Below are positions 1 to 9,476 of a stretch of 64,000 bases of DNA, in pieces; position 1 is the stretch's first letter; every line of letters begins with the position of its first letter. The position numbers and the translations under genes are program-made. The notes under the pieces were generated by a model. That model did not search any database and was not told where the DNA came from. It saw nothing but the letters and a program-made list of their open reading frames with translations. The DNA is from Monosporascus cannonballus (lineage: Eukaryota; Ascomycota; Sordariomycetes; Xylariales), in assembly GCA_004154925.1 (NCBI GenBank), contig QJNS01000020.1, forward strand, positions 310,001 through 374,000, written 5' to 3'.

Positions 1-176
1 ACCAACCCTATTTCTCAATCTATGGTTAGCCGTTCCTCGGTAAAGGAAACTAGCGATGCCCCCAAACGTTCTAAAACGCATATAGGGAGCAACAAGTTCC
101 CCGAAGACATGAAGTTCTAGACACCATCCCTTTAGGTAGGACCGTGAGAGGAAGCAAGAGCCACCAGGATGCTTAC

Positions 177-587
177 CCAGGTAGATCTATCGACGCCAAG
201 CTCATTGCACCAATAATCGTAGTTTTCAGCGAAGAACACGTATACGGGTCCGTCATCTAGTCAAATCTCAACATCCTGTCTCACACGTCTTATTTTCTGC
301 TGTCGTTTGTCTCGCCGGAAGAGAGAAGAAAATTCCGAGATGGGGGGTAAGACGTACTACAAAACCGTCAGCGTGCGAAAGTTAGAATCCCGAGGATTGC
401 GGCACGGAGAAAGTGAAGGCTGCCCCACGTACCGCGCAGCTGTAGCATTGTCCACAACTCCAGACTCGTCGAGTTCGATATAGTCCGACTGAGACGTCAG
501 GGGGTCGTGCACAATGGACGTGAACATCTTTTGGCCATTGACATCATGCCACCTCGGCTCTGAGCGACTCACTGCCAGAATCTCCAT
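177..587 (-). pseudogene. MOSC-domain (YiiM-like) protein, partial or broken
   Basis: Two separated pieces read like one MOSC protein of the YiiM type, a family linked to molybdenum-cofactor handling and detoxification of N-hydroxylated bases. Piece 1 (587 to about 433) starts MEILAVSRSEP and carries TSIVHDP and YIELDESGVVDNATA, the usual N-terminal blocks of the family. Piece 2 (256 to 177) encodes DGPVYVFFAENYDYW, the next block, and is followed by a GTAAGC donor-like site. A GTACGT donor-like site follows piece 1 and a CTAG acceptor-like site precedes piece 2, but joining them there puts piece 2 out of frame. A third piece may lie in 1-120 (GNLLLP), again out of frame. I see no confident C-terminus, and the window edge may cut it off. 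The family call is reasonably safe; whether the gene is broken or I have missed a splice is open. Confidence 0.5.
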
Positions 588-956
588 GGTGGTCGATGTA
601 ATGAAAGAACAGTGTATTATGGCCAGGTGGAAATGACTCTGCCAGTTTTGCAAAGCCATCCCTTCTTTATATCATGTCGTGTCAGGCGACCCACATTGTA
701 AGTACATCACCGAGTTTCTCGGTCTCGGATTCGGGGTCGGCCGTATTCTCGCAGGGTTTTTTTTTAACAGTATGAATAGTTGGCAGCTTTCCATCCTTTC
801 ACATTGCCGGAGATAACATCGCACCCAATACCATATTTATCCAGTCCAATATCGACATGCCCTTAATTCTTTATGACGACATATACAGCTTGTTGAATCT
901 CGAACCGCGACGAAGTTCCCGATCTTAAAGTGACCAATACTCCACCAGATGCGTGC
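588..956. other. intergenic, no gene seen
   Basis: GC-balanced spacer between the MOSC piece and the end of the DUF6604-like gene. It contains a short T run near 759-768. I see no coding region, RNA gene or element boundary here. Confidence 0.5.
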
Positions 957-2457
957 CTACTTCCGTGCGGTGAGAGGTGATAAATCCGATCCTTCTGGTA
1001 AGTTCGAACTGAACGTTTCCGTGACATTTTCCAGCCTCATCATAGTTTCGACCGGGTCATAGTTATTGGCGGTTCGATATATCACTGGCAGGGGCTGGGC
1101 GAGCTTGCTCACCTGCGAGTTTCCGTCGAAGGCGAAAGAGGCGTCTTTATCAGCTTCCGCGGAGAACTCCTTAAGCAGGTCCCTGAACAATTGAACGCTT
1201 TCGTCGTGCAGTTGAAAGTACTCTACCGTTAACTGATTCTCAAGCAGGCCCGTTGTCGTCTCGTCCAGGGTCCCGAGCAGCCCAACCGGTGACACCCGAG
1301 AAGACCGGAGAGCTTCTTTCCTAATGTTCTGTACTATGGATTGATCCGGGGAGGGGCCATTTAGCGGCGCCAATGTTTGGCTGGAATGCTCTCGGCCGTC
1401 TTTTTGGGTCGCTGCGATAGCCGCCTGCCTGGAAAACATGTTGCCTGCCTGAACGTCGAACCTCTCGCGGATGATCTCCCGGAGATAAGACATCAACCGA
1501 CGCGAGTTTCCATCATCAAACCCGTGACGTTGAGTGAAAGCCTCAAGTGATATGGACCGTCGCGAGAACCCAACCAATTCACCAGCAGGCGTGGTGGCGA
1601 GACCACATTCCACGAAGCGCTTTAGGAGGTCCATTGGCGTATCGTCAGCAGAAACTGCACCCTGGAGTACTCTCTCTATCCCATGGGCGTGGAGCAAGTG
1701 GTCCATCATAGGCCACACTATTCCGCATTTTCCCATACGCGCTGCAGCTACAACCAAGGGGGACTCACACATAAATCTAAACCCAATATCACTAAGAACG
1801 AGCCGACAACGAAAGTCAAATAAACCCGACAAAACCGGATTCCTTTTGAGATGGAAGTGTTTCTCGAATGGTTCCGTGACGCTCTTTTCCATGAATCGCC
1901 GTCTCCTGTCCTCCTCGGTGAAATCGTTGATGACGCAGTAGTGCAATTCTGCTATTCGTGCTGCGCATTCCTTCCTTAGTGCCATAGGCCCCTTCAGACT
2001 GGGAAGCTGTTCTTCCAGCTTCGCCTTTGCCATGGCACCGGTGATCTGTAACTGATCATAGGCGTCCCTGACTTGGTCTTCAAGAATATACTGGGTGTCG
2101 ACCTAAAGGGCCAAGCTGAATATGAAGGTCGACGGGTAGTCTCGTACTCTGAATATGTGTTCGAAGTTCAGGGTCATCTCGTCTTGGGCGCCTACCACGA
2201 AGGGGAGCTGGCCGTTCTTTTTCATAGCCTTCGTGAGGCAACACTCGGGGAACAGTTCAAATATTATTGCTCCGAAGAAGTGTCTGATGCTGTCCACAGT
2301 ATGTGGAACGTACTCCGGCTTCTTAAGCTGCGAGAATGGAATCACTCACTAGTTCCGAGTTAGTAGTTACTTCCAAGATAGGTACTAAGTTCATGACTGC
2401 AGCAGACGTCTCTTCGGGAGTCAGCTGCGCAAAATATGGCCAATTAGGTAATCTAAT

Positions 2458-2645
2458 TGTCACAGTTAGGCTGATCGCGAGAAAAGGTTGCATAGAGTAT
2501 GAGAAGTGATAATTGCCTGACTAGAATTAAGCTCTAGGGAGCTGTAGCTAGGAAGCTCTCTATATACTGTGAGCGCGCCTGAACAAGGTTTTTCCGGGAT
2601 GCTGTGGAGCTTGATGACTAACACAGATACCCCTATTCCACGACA
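2458..2645 (-). mobile_element. solo LTR, 188 bp, same family as the LTRs at 10994 and 25225
   Basis: The segment begins TGTCACAG and ends CCACGACA on the + strand, so it has TG...CA ends. It is flanked by the direct repeat CTAAT at 2453-2457 and 2646-2650. It aligns along its full length with 10994-11180 and 25225-25411, and in the opposite orientation with 55290-55474. Unlike those copies it is hardly RIP-mutated. The orientation is taken from a TATATAG box and a primer-site-like sequence seen beyond related LTRs, which makes - the sense strand. It lies inside the DUF6604-like gene. Confidence 0.9.
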
Positions 2646-2876
2646 CTAATATCATGTGCCTAGTCTGAAAGATGATTGAAAAGGTCAAGATGTACTTACT
2701 TGGCACCTTACCGAGAGGCACCCCGGCTAAGATATCCTCAACAAGTGTGTATACAGTGACGCCTAACCAATCAGCTTCCTTGAATATCTTGTCACTCCTC
2801 TCTTCTTCGGTGAGTTCGTCCTCGCCTTCGTAGTCGACATGATCGAGACCGTAGTCGAAGAAAAGGGTTTCCATCA

Positions 2877-3043
2877 TGTCACACTTACTAAGGAGCAGAT
2901 ACACAGCTCTTGAGGGTATATTGACTTGTAGGAAGCTAGGAAGTGGTGATCCCACTTGGTGTGGGTGATCCACTGATATAGGGCTTCGGAAAGGAACAAC
3001 AATCACCCGAAGACCCCAGCTAGGGGTGCCCTTTTCCATGACA
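2877..3043 (-). mobile_element. solo LTR, 167 bp, second copia-like subfamily
   Basis: It begins TGTCACACTTAC and ends CCATGACA on the + strand and is flanked by CATCA at 2872-2876 and 3044-3048. It is near-identical over most of its length to 3514-3681. On the - strand it starts TGTCATGGAAA, close to the TGTCGTGGAA start of the 188-bp family, so the two are probably related. Removing it and one CATCA joins the protein pieces ending EFMM and starting ETLFF. Confidence 0.92.
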
Positions 3044-3513
3044 CATCATAAACTCGTAGTGGGCCATTTCGGGGTGGACATCCTTCAATGCTTTCTCAAG
3101 TTCAAATTCCATTTCGTGGAACATTTCGTAGGCAGCATTCGTCATCACTGCTAGGTTATCAATCGAAACCGACTTGAAGTAGAAATACTCCCACCACCGA
3201 TCACCGACATAGTTGCGGATCGTGTTGAAGTCCTGGAAGAAGCAGTAGATGATCATGTAGTAATCGAGATCGTCCTCACCCTCACTATCCAGATTGTCCC
3301 ATTGAAATTCTTCAACCCAAGAAGACTCAGAATTATCTTGAGTCTTTTTTTTGGACGCGCCGTTCCTTCGGTGGTTTCTTCTTGTTCTGTTTCTTGCCGT
3401 TCTTCTTCTGTGGTCTCTTTGACCGCTTTGGGACTGCCTTTTCGTTCTCGGGAGCGTCGTCATTATCCTGTTCGTCGAGCTCTTGGGACTGCTCGACTTC
3501 AAGATATTCAAAC

Positions 3514-3681
3514 TGTCACACTTACTAAGGAGCAGATGCACAGCTCTTGAGGGTATATTGACTTTTTTTGGAAGCTAGGAAGCGTTCATCCCACTTGCTG
3601 TGGGTGATCCACTGATATAGGGCTTTTGGGCTCCGATATTGCTGCCCAACAGAAAAAAAAGGGGGGGGGCTTTCCACGACA
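3514..3681 (-). mobile_element. solo LTR, 168 bp, second copia-like subfamily
   Basis: It begins TGTCACACTTAC and ends CCACGACA on the + strand, with CAAAC at 3509-3513 and 3682-3686. It matches 2877-3043 apart from a different right-hand block that contains a G9 and an A8 run. Removing it joins NNMF to EYLEVEQSQE in frame in the DUF6604-like gene. Confidence 0.92.
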
Positions 3682-4225
3682 CAAACATGTTGTTCAGGTC
3701 ATTGGCGTCGATCTGGCCGTCAGACTGCTTTGTGGAGGTGCCGTCTCTCCGGGAGATGGTGGCCAAAGCCGCATCGAACCTGGCCAGAATCTTCTCTAGA
3801 ACTTTGATGATGAATTCATGCGTGGCATTGCTCTCCTTCAACTTCTCATCCTTTGACTTCTCAGCCACGCGACTAAAGAAGCGCGCGCTTTGCTTCCTGA
3901 GGCCCACAGCGTCGCGTAAGATGCTGATGGGAGATTGTGGGATCTCTTCGGGTGCCATGTTCCCAACGACAAACTCAGCCAGCGACTCCAATTGGGACCA
4001 ATTCATCATTGTTGTCGTCGTCGCGGCGCCATTTGCCGCGGCTTTTGACTTCGATTTTGACGAGCCGTTACTCTCCGCACACGCCGGGTCCGTTGATGGC
4101 GCCGCGGACCCGCCTTGCCGGATCTTGTCGGCTGTTTGCGCGAGCCATTTCGTCCATTGTGTCTGCCCAAGCTTATACCGTTGCCAGGTGCCCAAGGTAC
4201 CTGATGTTCCAGTTGGTCGATCCAT

Positions 4226-5942
4226 GATGTATGGTAGGTAACCCGTGCGAACGCCCGGCGGACGAAGTCCAACACAACCCCAATCCCATGACCCACATTG
4301 GGTATGGAGCTAGACTAGGTGGATTAGAACCCGAATTGGAGTGGAGCTCCTCAACAACTCGACAATAGTCTATGGTTTTTATGCAATTAAACAATATGAG
4401 CATCGTTGGTCAACTGGCTTTGTACATACGGAGGCGAGGTTTAACACTTAGTATGAGGCCGATTAAATTGATCCCTGTGAAATACCGCGCCGTCACATTC
4501 GGCACACTGATTTCAGTATAATTGGCCCAGATATTATTAGTGGTTTTGTGTTTTTTAGAGCTTGAGATGGTCTGATATTAGGCCTTTCGGACAAGCTCTT
4601 TCAGGGGGAGTGTCAAGCAATGATAATTCACTTACCCCCAATACGTAGTAAGCTATCCAAACTTCAGTGTCGTATGCCATCTTTTGATTGTAGAGTTGTT
4701 TATACCTAATAGTTATGGAGATATGTAGGAAATCTAGTGGTCCTCTTGTTACTTGTCTTATGGTAATCTCCAGTTCTCTGGCTCGCCCAAGGCTCTTTCT
4801 TATCGTTTAGGTGTCTATCTTGGATCTAGGTATCCTTATCTTCTAGGGTCTTTGTATAGTCGGTATTATAGTGGCAGCTCAAGCAACTGTCAGACTCAGA
4901 CTGGATTTCTACCACGGCATCATATCGCTCATACTATTTCGGCACTCAAAGGATCGTTGCTCTGCAATTTGGTAAAATGAGACTAAATTAATTGGGGGCA
5001 TGTTAATGCGAGATCTCTTCGAGAATTAAGTCTATTCTGAACCCCGAAGGACTGCCACATACATGAAACGTCGATTAAAGTGGCCATATTGGTTGTAAAA
5101 TATGGTAGAAGCTTTGCACTATTAACAAGCATGTGGTTATACTCGCCATCCAGCGGCTGTCGCAACAGATCAGTTGTTGTCTTGCTGACCCAAGTTTACA
5201 TAACGGTAACCAAGCATTATTGAATGTTAATGCTTGCTAATAGGTGACTGGGATGTTGCCAACACCTATTTGCGGGTGTATGCTATCGCCAGATATAGCC
5301 CAATAATGGAACCCGTAAACTCCGTAATCCCGGAATATCTATCAACCCCCGTAAGGGGCTCCGGATTTAACGGGGTAGCCAAAGGCCCAAAGTGTGTAGC
5401 AGATACACGTCCCCAGTCTAAAGGCACTGAACACTTTTATCAGTTCAGATATGGACTGAAGATCTGAGCGATGGGCGAGAACATAGAGACATCTAGCAAG
5501 AAGCCTTGCGCTTCCGCAAAAATCGAATTGGAAGTGGAGATCTAAATGCAAAGCAAACCCATCCCAGCATGTACCACGAGTGTCCATAGAAGCCAATTTC
5601 GGGAATGTCAATCCTACAACGGCGGTTTAATTCATCGCGGTTCGGAGCTCGCGCCTTCGCTCGCTTATCAGATTTGTTAAGTCCGTCTCGGCCGATGAAA
5701 GCGCCCCTCTCGGCTCTTCAAAGCGTACACCATCCTATGAACAGCTTAAACCCTATAATATTGGCTGACGATGGTTAAGTACTTATAGTAAAGAGTCCAG
5801 ACAACGAATCGTCAGTACAATTCAACTCAAGCCAACGCCTCTAGATAACGCATCCCCAGACCCAAACACTCTAAAGCTAACAGTCGCCCACTGTTCCAAC
5901 CAATTGATCATTGACAATCAAGCAATTGCATATTCACGCAAA
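4226..5942. other. intergenic; possible remnant of an LTR element near 4590-5000
   Basis: Between the DUF6604-like gene and the dehydrogenase. At 4600-4618 a purine tract (AGGGGGAG) is followed directly by TGTCAAGC, which looks like a polypurine tract plus an LTR start. A second similar arrangement (TTGGGGGCA then TGTTAATG) lies at 4990-5005. I could not find matching ends or target duplications, so this stays a hint. The last 200 bp before 5943 should hold the dehydrogenase promoter; no specific site is recognised. Confidence 0.3.
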
Positions 5943-6806
5943 ATGGCGGACAAGAGGATTGTGTTCATCACTGGTGGAAATGCCGGCATTGGCTACGAAA
6001 CTGTCAAGGCCTTGCTCGGTTCAGAAAGACCGTATCTCGTGCTGATGGGTAGTCGGTCACTAGACAAGGCAAAATCCGCAATCGAATCGCTCAAGAAAGA
6101 GGTTCCTCAGACCTCGAGCAGTGTTGAAGCAGTCCAAATCGACGTTGCGAGCGACGAGTCGATCGCGAATGCGTTCGAAACCGTCAGAGCTAGCCACGGC
6201 CATATCGATGTGCTCATCAACAACGCAGGCGAGTCCTATCTTTGCACATAGGATATTAAAGGAACAAAGACTAACAAGCAAGCAGGAGGTGCATACGAAT
6301 ACCAAATTAGGGAGGGAACACTCACAACCCGCGAAGCATGGAACAAGACCTTCGACATTAACGTCACTGGGGCATATTTGGTGACGGCCTCCTTTATGCC
6401 GTTGCTCCTGAAGTCGACGGATTCCCGCCTTATCTTCGTCACCAGCGGGCTTTCCAGTCTGACGAGGACGAGCGAGAAGTTCTACCCTATTCCCAACCCC
6501 CCTCCGGCTGGCTGGCCCAAGCAGATGCCACCGGACAGCACGTGCTACCGATCCACTAAGACGGCACTCAACATGCTGATGCTCAACCTTCAATTCCTCC
6601 TGACCAACGATAGCGTGAAAACCTGGTGTGTTTCCCCTGGCTTCCTGGCCACAGGCTTAGCAGGCCTCAGCCCAGAGGAACTGAAGAAGCGCGGTGCTGG
6701 AGACGCGAGCATCGGCGGGAGATTCATCAAGGATGTTGTTCAGGGGCAGAGGGACGCCGACGTAGGGAAGGTTGTATTCAACGACGGAACGGTCCAGCCT
6801 TGGTAA
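5943..6806 (+). CDS. short-chain dehydrogenase/reductase (SDR), two exons
   Basis: NAD(P)-dependent oxidoreductase of the classical SDR fold, 268 aa, probably cytosolic; the substrate cannot be told. Exon 1 is 5943-6228 and exon 2 is 6286-6806. Residues 10-17 are TGGNAGIG, the cofactor loop; 93-96 are NNAG, split by the intron; Ser149 lies in the VTSG block; Tyr183 and Lys187 form YxxxK; then comes VSPGFLATGL. The 57-bp intron has a GC donor (GCGAGT), a clear CTAAC branch site and a CAG acceptor. Splicing there gives exactly 269 codons with the stop TAA at 6804-6806. The start is set at MADKRIVFITGG because the Rossmann strand follows at once; an upstream ATG would only add a short unlike-family extension. 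The gene is intact and stands alone. Confidence 0.88.
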
Positions 6807-7488
6807 ACAGCCCATGACGCTGAGAAAACGAAGTTAATGCGATGAACTCAACGTAAATTGGAAATCAAGAAGAGATCATTGAATACCTTTGGGAGTCCCT
6901 GCTGTGTTTGATATCTTTCCTACACTGTGCCCGAGTTTCGTTTCTTAGGCTTGAGATATAATGTGACGACCGTACCTCTATTGGGCGACTTCCGCACCCT
7001 CCAGGGCAAGCTCTACAGATGTATGATACTTACATAATTAACGATGTGCGCCCCGGATAAGAGACGTCGTGATAACTTCTAAGTCTCTTATAAAGTATAT
7101 GCATCGTGTTGTAGAAAAGGGGCAGCCTTGCTAGCCACCAAGGCCCCAAGCCATGTAAGTAACCCGGAACAGCATTATTCCGATAATCCCACATTATACG
7201 TATATGCAGCTTGCCACTGCTCCCCCCCTAGGGCCCGAATCTAGCGAGACAATTACCACTTCGCACACTCTGTATGCAACCTTCCTTCCGATCAGCTTAA
7301 CTGAGACACATCATGTGTAAGCTAACTCTACTGATGCAATATGCGTACGATCATACGACCTGAGCAGGAGCCCCGAATATACCAAAGAGCTAATAAACTG
7401 CGACTAGGTGCTCATAGGGTAGGGGGAACATAGCAATTCATGCAGAGAGCTTGGATATAAGTCTAACTTCAAGCAGTACATTTATATG
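6807..7488. other. intergenic, no gene seen
   Basis: Moderately AT-rich spacer downstream of the dehydrogenase. I found no coding stretch, repeat boundary or RNA gene that I can support. Confidence 0.4.
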
Positions 7489-7712
7489 ATGAACCTCCAG
7501 CTCCCAACTACCTATCTATCCCTAACGACGCTCATAAGACCGGTGGCGGAATATACCTTCAAACCAGCTGCAATTCAGCCTGGTGCGGATCGGAAAAGAC
7601 CACTACTGGGGCCTATAGACATCCGAGACTGATGCTGATTTTGATGTTGTCAAGAACGGAGGGTTCAGCCAAAGTGACACATACATGGTAAGCCTTAGAG
7701 TGCAAGAGAATA
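7489..7712 (+). pseudogene. possible decayed protein-coding fragment, family unknown
   Basis: Two overlapping frames give protein-like text. 7489-7620 reads DEPPAPNYLSIPN and then QTSCNSAWCGSEKTTTGAY; a +1 change leads into TSETDADFDVVKNGG and SQSDTYM, followed by a GTAAGCC donor-like site near 7687. The composition (paired Cys, Gly/Thr-rich, acidic block) resembles a secreted or extracellular domain, but I do not recognise the family. No start codon or signal peptide is visible upstream. This may be chance. Confidence 0.25.
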
Positions 7713-7947
7713 CCATAAGGTCAAGGGCAGACACCCAGGTTTTGACAGGTTTGATTGAAACAAGCGGAACGTACAGACCAGGCCAACATATTACCGTATA
7801 CTTATTGAGACCACGAACGACGCCCCTTAATTATTCATTAGAGGATACCTTCTACTGGTTTGAACATGACCTAGTGGCAATGACCCGCGACGAGAGCCCT
7901 TGAGATCTTTGCTAGCGATAAAACCAGCCTTTGCAACTACCTTACTG

Positions 7948-8441
7948 TGAGACCCTGCATCACACACAGAAGCATATAACTGAAGAAAAGGTGTATTAAA
8001 GGTTGCATGAACTCTAGAAGGTCCTCTGTAAAAGGTGAAGGTGGTGAACCCTCCTTAAATACATATAAAAACAGTGGTAGCCAAGAGATAATGATACCGG
8101 AGTAGCCGAAGCAATTTCCACTAGCTTGTTAGCTAACTAAGCCATGGCGTAGCTAGGTTCAACACTTACACATGGGCGTTAAATTCTGTAACTCTAGTTG
8201 ACATGATTGAACAGCCCCTCGATTATTGTCGAATCTAGAACGTCTTGGCTTAGCTAGTTTTCAGACTAGCGGCTATCGCTTTCGCCACTCCGGTAGCCGT
8301 ATCTCTTGGCTACCACTATTTTTCCGTATATATACAGAGGGCTCGTTACCTTTACCTTTTATCTCGGACCTTCTAAAGGTTAGTAACCTGTTAATACACC
8401 TTCTTCAGTTATATGCTTCAGTATGTGATGTCAGGGTCTCA
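7948..8441. mobile_element. foldback-type element with about 196-bp inverted arms
   Basis: 7948-8144 and 8246-8441 are inverted copies of each other with scattered mismatches, separated by a spacer of about 101 bp. The outer ends share TGAGACCCTG and the inner ends share CTAAGCCA. Examples of matched blocks are GAAGCATATAACTGAAGAA and GTGGTAGCCAAGAGATA, each against its reverse complement in the other arm. No target duplication is clear at the outer ends and no coding region is present, so it is a non-autonomous foldback or MITE-like unit of unknown superfamily. Confidence 0.75.
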
Positions 8442-8758
8442 TAATTAAAGAGTTGATCTTGGTTGAATCCCAGCCTCAGACGCACAAAACCATGCACTAA
8501 GCGAGAACTACAGGAACGCCCTGCTCTTCTTGGAAGTTCGATTGGGTACAAAACACAGTAAACGGCTTCTTCCATCGTTCCCAGCCATGTGGCCAAACCG
8601 TGCATTATCGACATTGGAGATAGGCTTATATACTCGAGGCTCACCGTACCCTGAGGTTGAGTTACCACCCCCAAATTCCTTCATCTTCCTCACAAAGAAA
8701 AGTCCTGTCTCCTCGAGACGTGGCCACTGCTATATTTCCGACATCCACCTCCAGAATT

Positions 8759-9079
8759 ATGCATTTCCAGGCCTTCTTCGCCTGCGTCGCCACGCTGATC
8801 TCTCTCGTCGTCACTGCTGACTCCATTGAAGCATGGACCGACTGAACGCCGGATCATGTGACGCAAAGGGGATGTAATGCTAACCTCCGTGTTGCGACTT
8901 CTGGAGAAACGGGTCGAGGAGCCGTTGGCAGCCCGACCATCTCTGGAACATTCGCGATGTTCCGTGCTGCAATAACGGCGTCTGCTGTTAAACAGCTCAG
9001 CGTGGCTGTACATGTACATGCTATAGAGTCACGGCAATGTGATGGGGAAGACAAAGCAATGGGATCGAGGTGGAGTTAG
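8759..9079 (+). pseudogene. small secreted protein, interrupted by one in-frame TGA
   Basis: The ATG at 8759 opens MHFQAFFACVATLISLVVTA, a good signal peptide with likely cleavage after VTA, then DSIEAWTD and a TGA at 8843-8845. The same frame is open again immediately after and runs on for 77 codons (DHVTQRGCNANLRVATSGE ... DGEDKAMGSRWS) to a TAG at 9077-9079. One C-to-T change at a CGA codon would explain the stop. A full-length version would be about 106 aa with few cysteines. I recognise no family. Alternatives are an unseen intron or chance; the signal peptide is the strongest evidence. Confidence 0.4.
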
Positions 9080-9476
9080 TATAAGTGCGCTGAGTAGATT
9101 ACATTGACATTCGGATAAGTATGGATAGTCACAAGGGGTTGGAGGCACCGAATGATTCGAAATCACCATCCGTTACAGTTACCATGGATATTGCCGACTA
9201 CTTAGCTCATCAACAGAACTGTCCACATGTCGGATAAACCCACCGTTAACTAGTAGCAACCTCTACTCATGACTCAGAGACCGTCCAACGTACAGCCCGT
9301 CCTTTCCTTCCGGGCTCACTGCCATTAGATATAATGCAAAATATTCATCAGAACTAGATTTCTTCATGTAACGATTCCAAAGCTAATGGAGACACGATCC
9401 ATCACCCAGAACGCTGATTACAGTTATGCTCGGCAACTATGCACTTCGAGGGGAATAATAGTTGCTCGCCAGTCTT
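9080..9476. other. intergenic, no gene seen
   Basis: Spacer downstream of the secreted-protein relic and of the thiolase stop codon. It should contain the thiolase 3' end; I see no other feature. Confidence 0.4.

Larger units (their letters stand above)
957..4225 (-). pseudogene. DUF6604-like fungal protein gene, broken by three solo LTRs, a stop and frameshifts
   Basis: Four open pieces on one strand read as successive parts of one long fungal protein that resembles, from memory, the DUF6604 family (function unknown). 4225-3687 is the N-terminal domain (TWQRYKLGQTQWTKWLA; LESLAEFVVGNMAPEEIP). 3508-3049 carries a Lys-rich linker and FFQDFNTIRNYVGDRWWEYF. 2871-2700 carries ETLFFDYGLDHVDYEGEDEL. 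2350-957 is the C-terminal half (FELFPECCLTKAMKKNG; NPVLSGLFDFRCRLVL). The first three junctions are solo LTRs with perfect 5-bp duplications; removing them restores continuity across the insertion sites. Other lesions are a frame change at an A8 run near 3350, a frame change near 2340, and an in-frame TAG at 2103-2105 where the flanking text (FSLAL / VDTQYILED) suggests an original CAG. A GTAAGT near 2705-2700 may be a real donor. A 45-bp in-frame intron covering the TAG is the alternative reading. Confidence 0.7.

Noticed and set aside
1534..1941. 135-codon + strand frame
   Set aside because: Antisense shadow of the DUF6604-like gene.
2103..2363. 45-bp intron (GTACGA ... CTTTAG) over the in-frame TAG of the DUF6604-like gene
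   Set aside because: No clear branch site, and the text inside the supposed intron continues the family pattern better as protein; a nonsense change is preferred but not proven.
4611..5000. An LTR beginning TGTCAAGC after a purine tract
   Set aside because: No matching end, no partner and no target duplication found; kept only as a hint in the intergenic entry.
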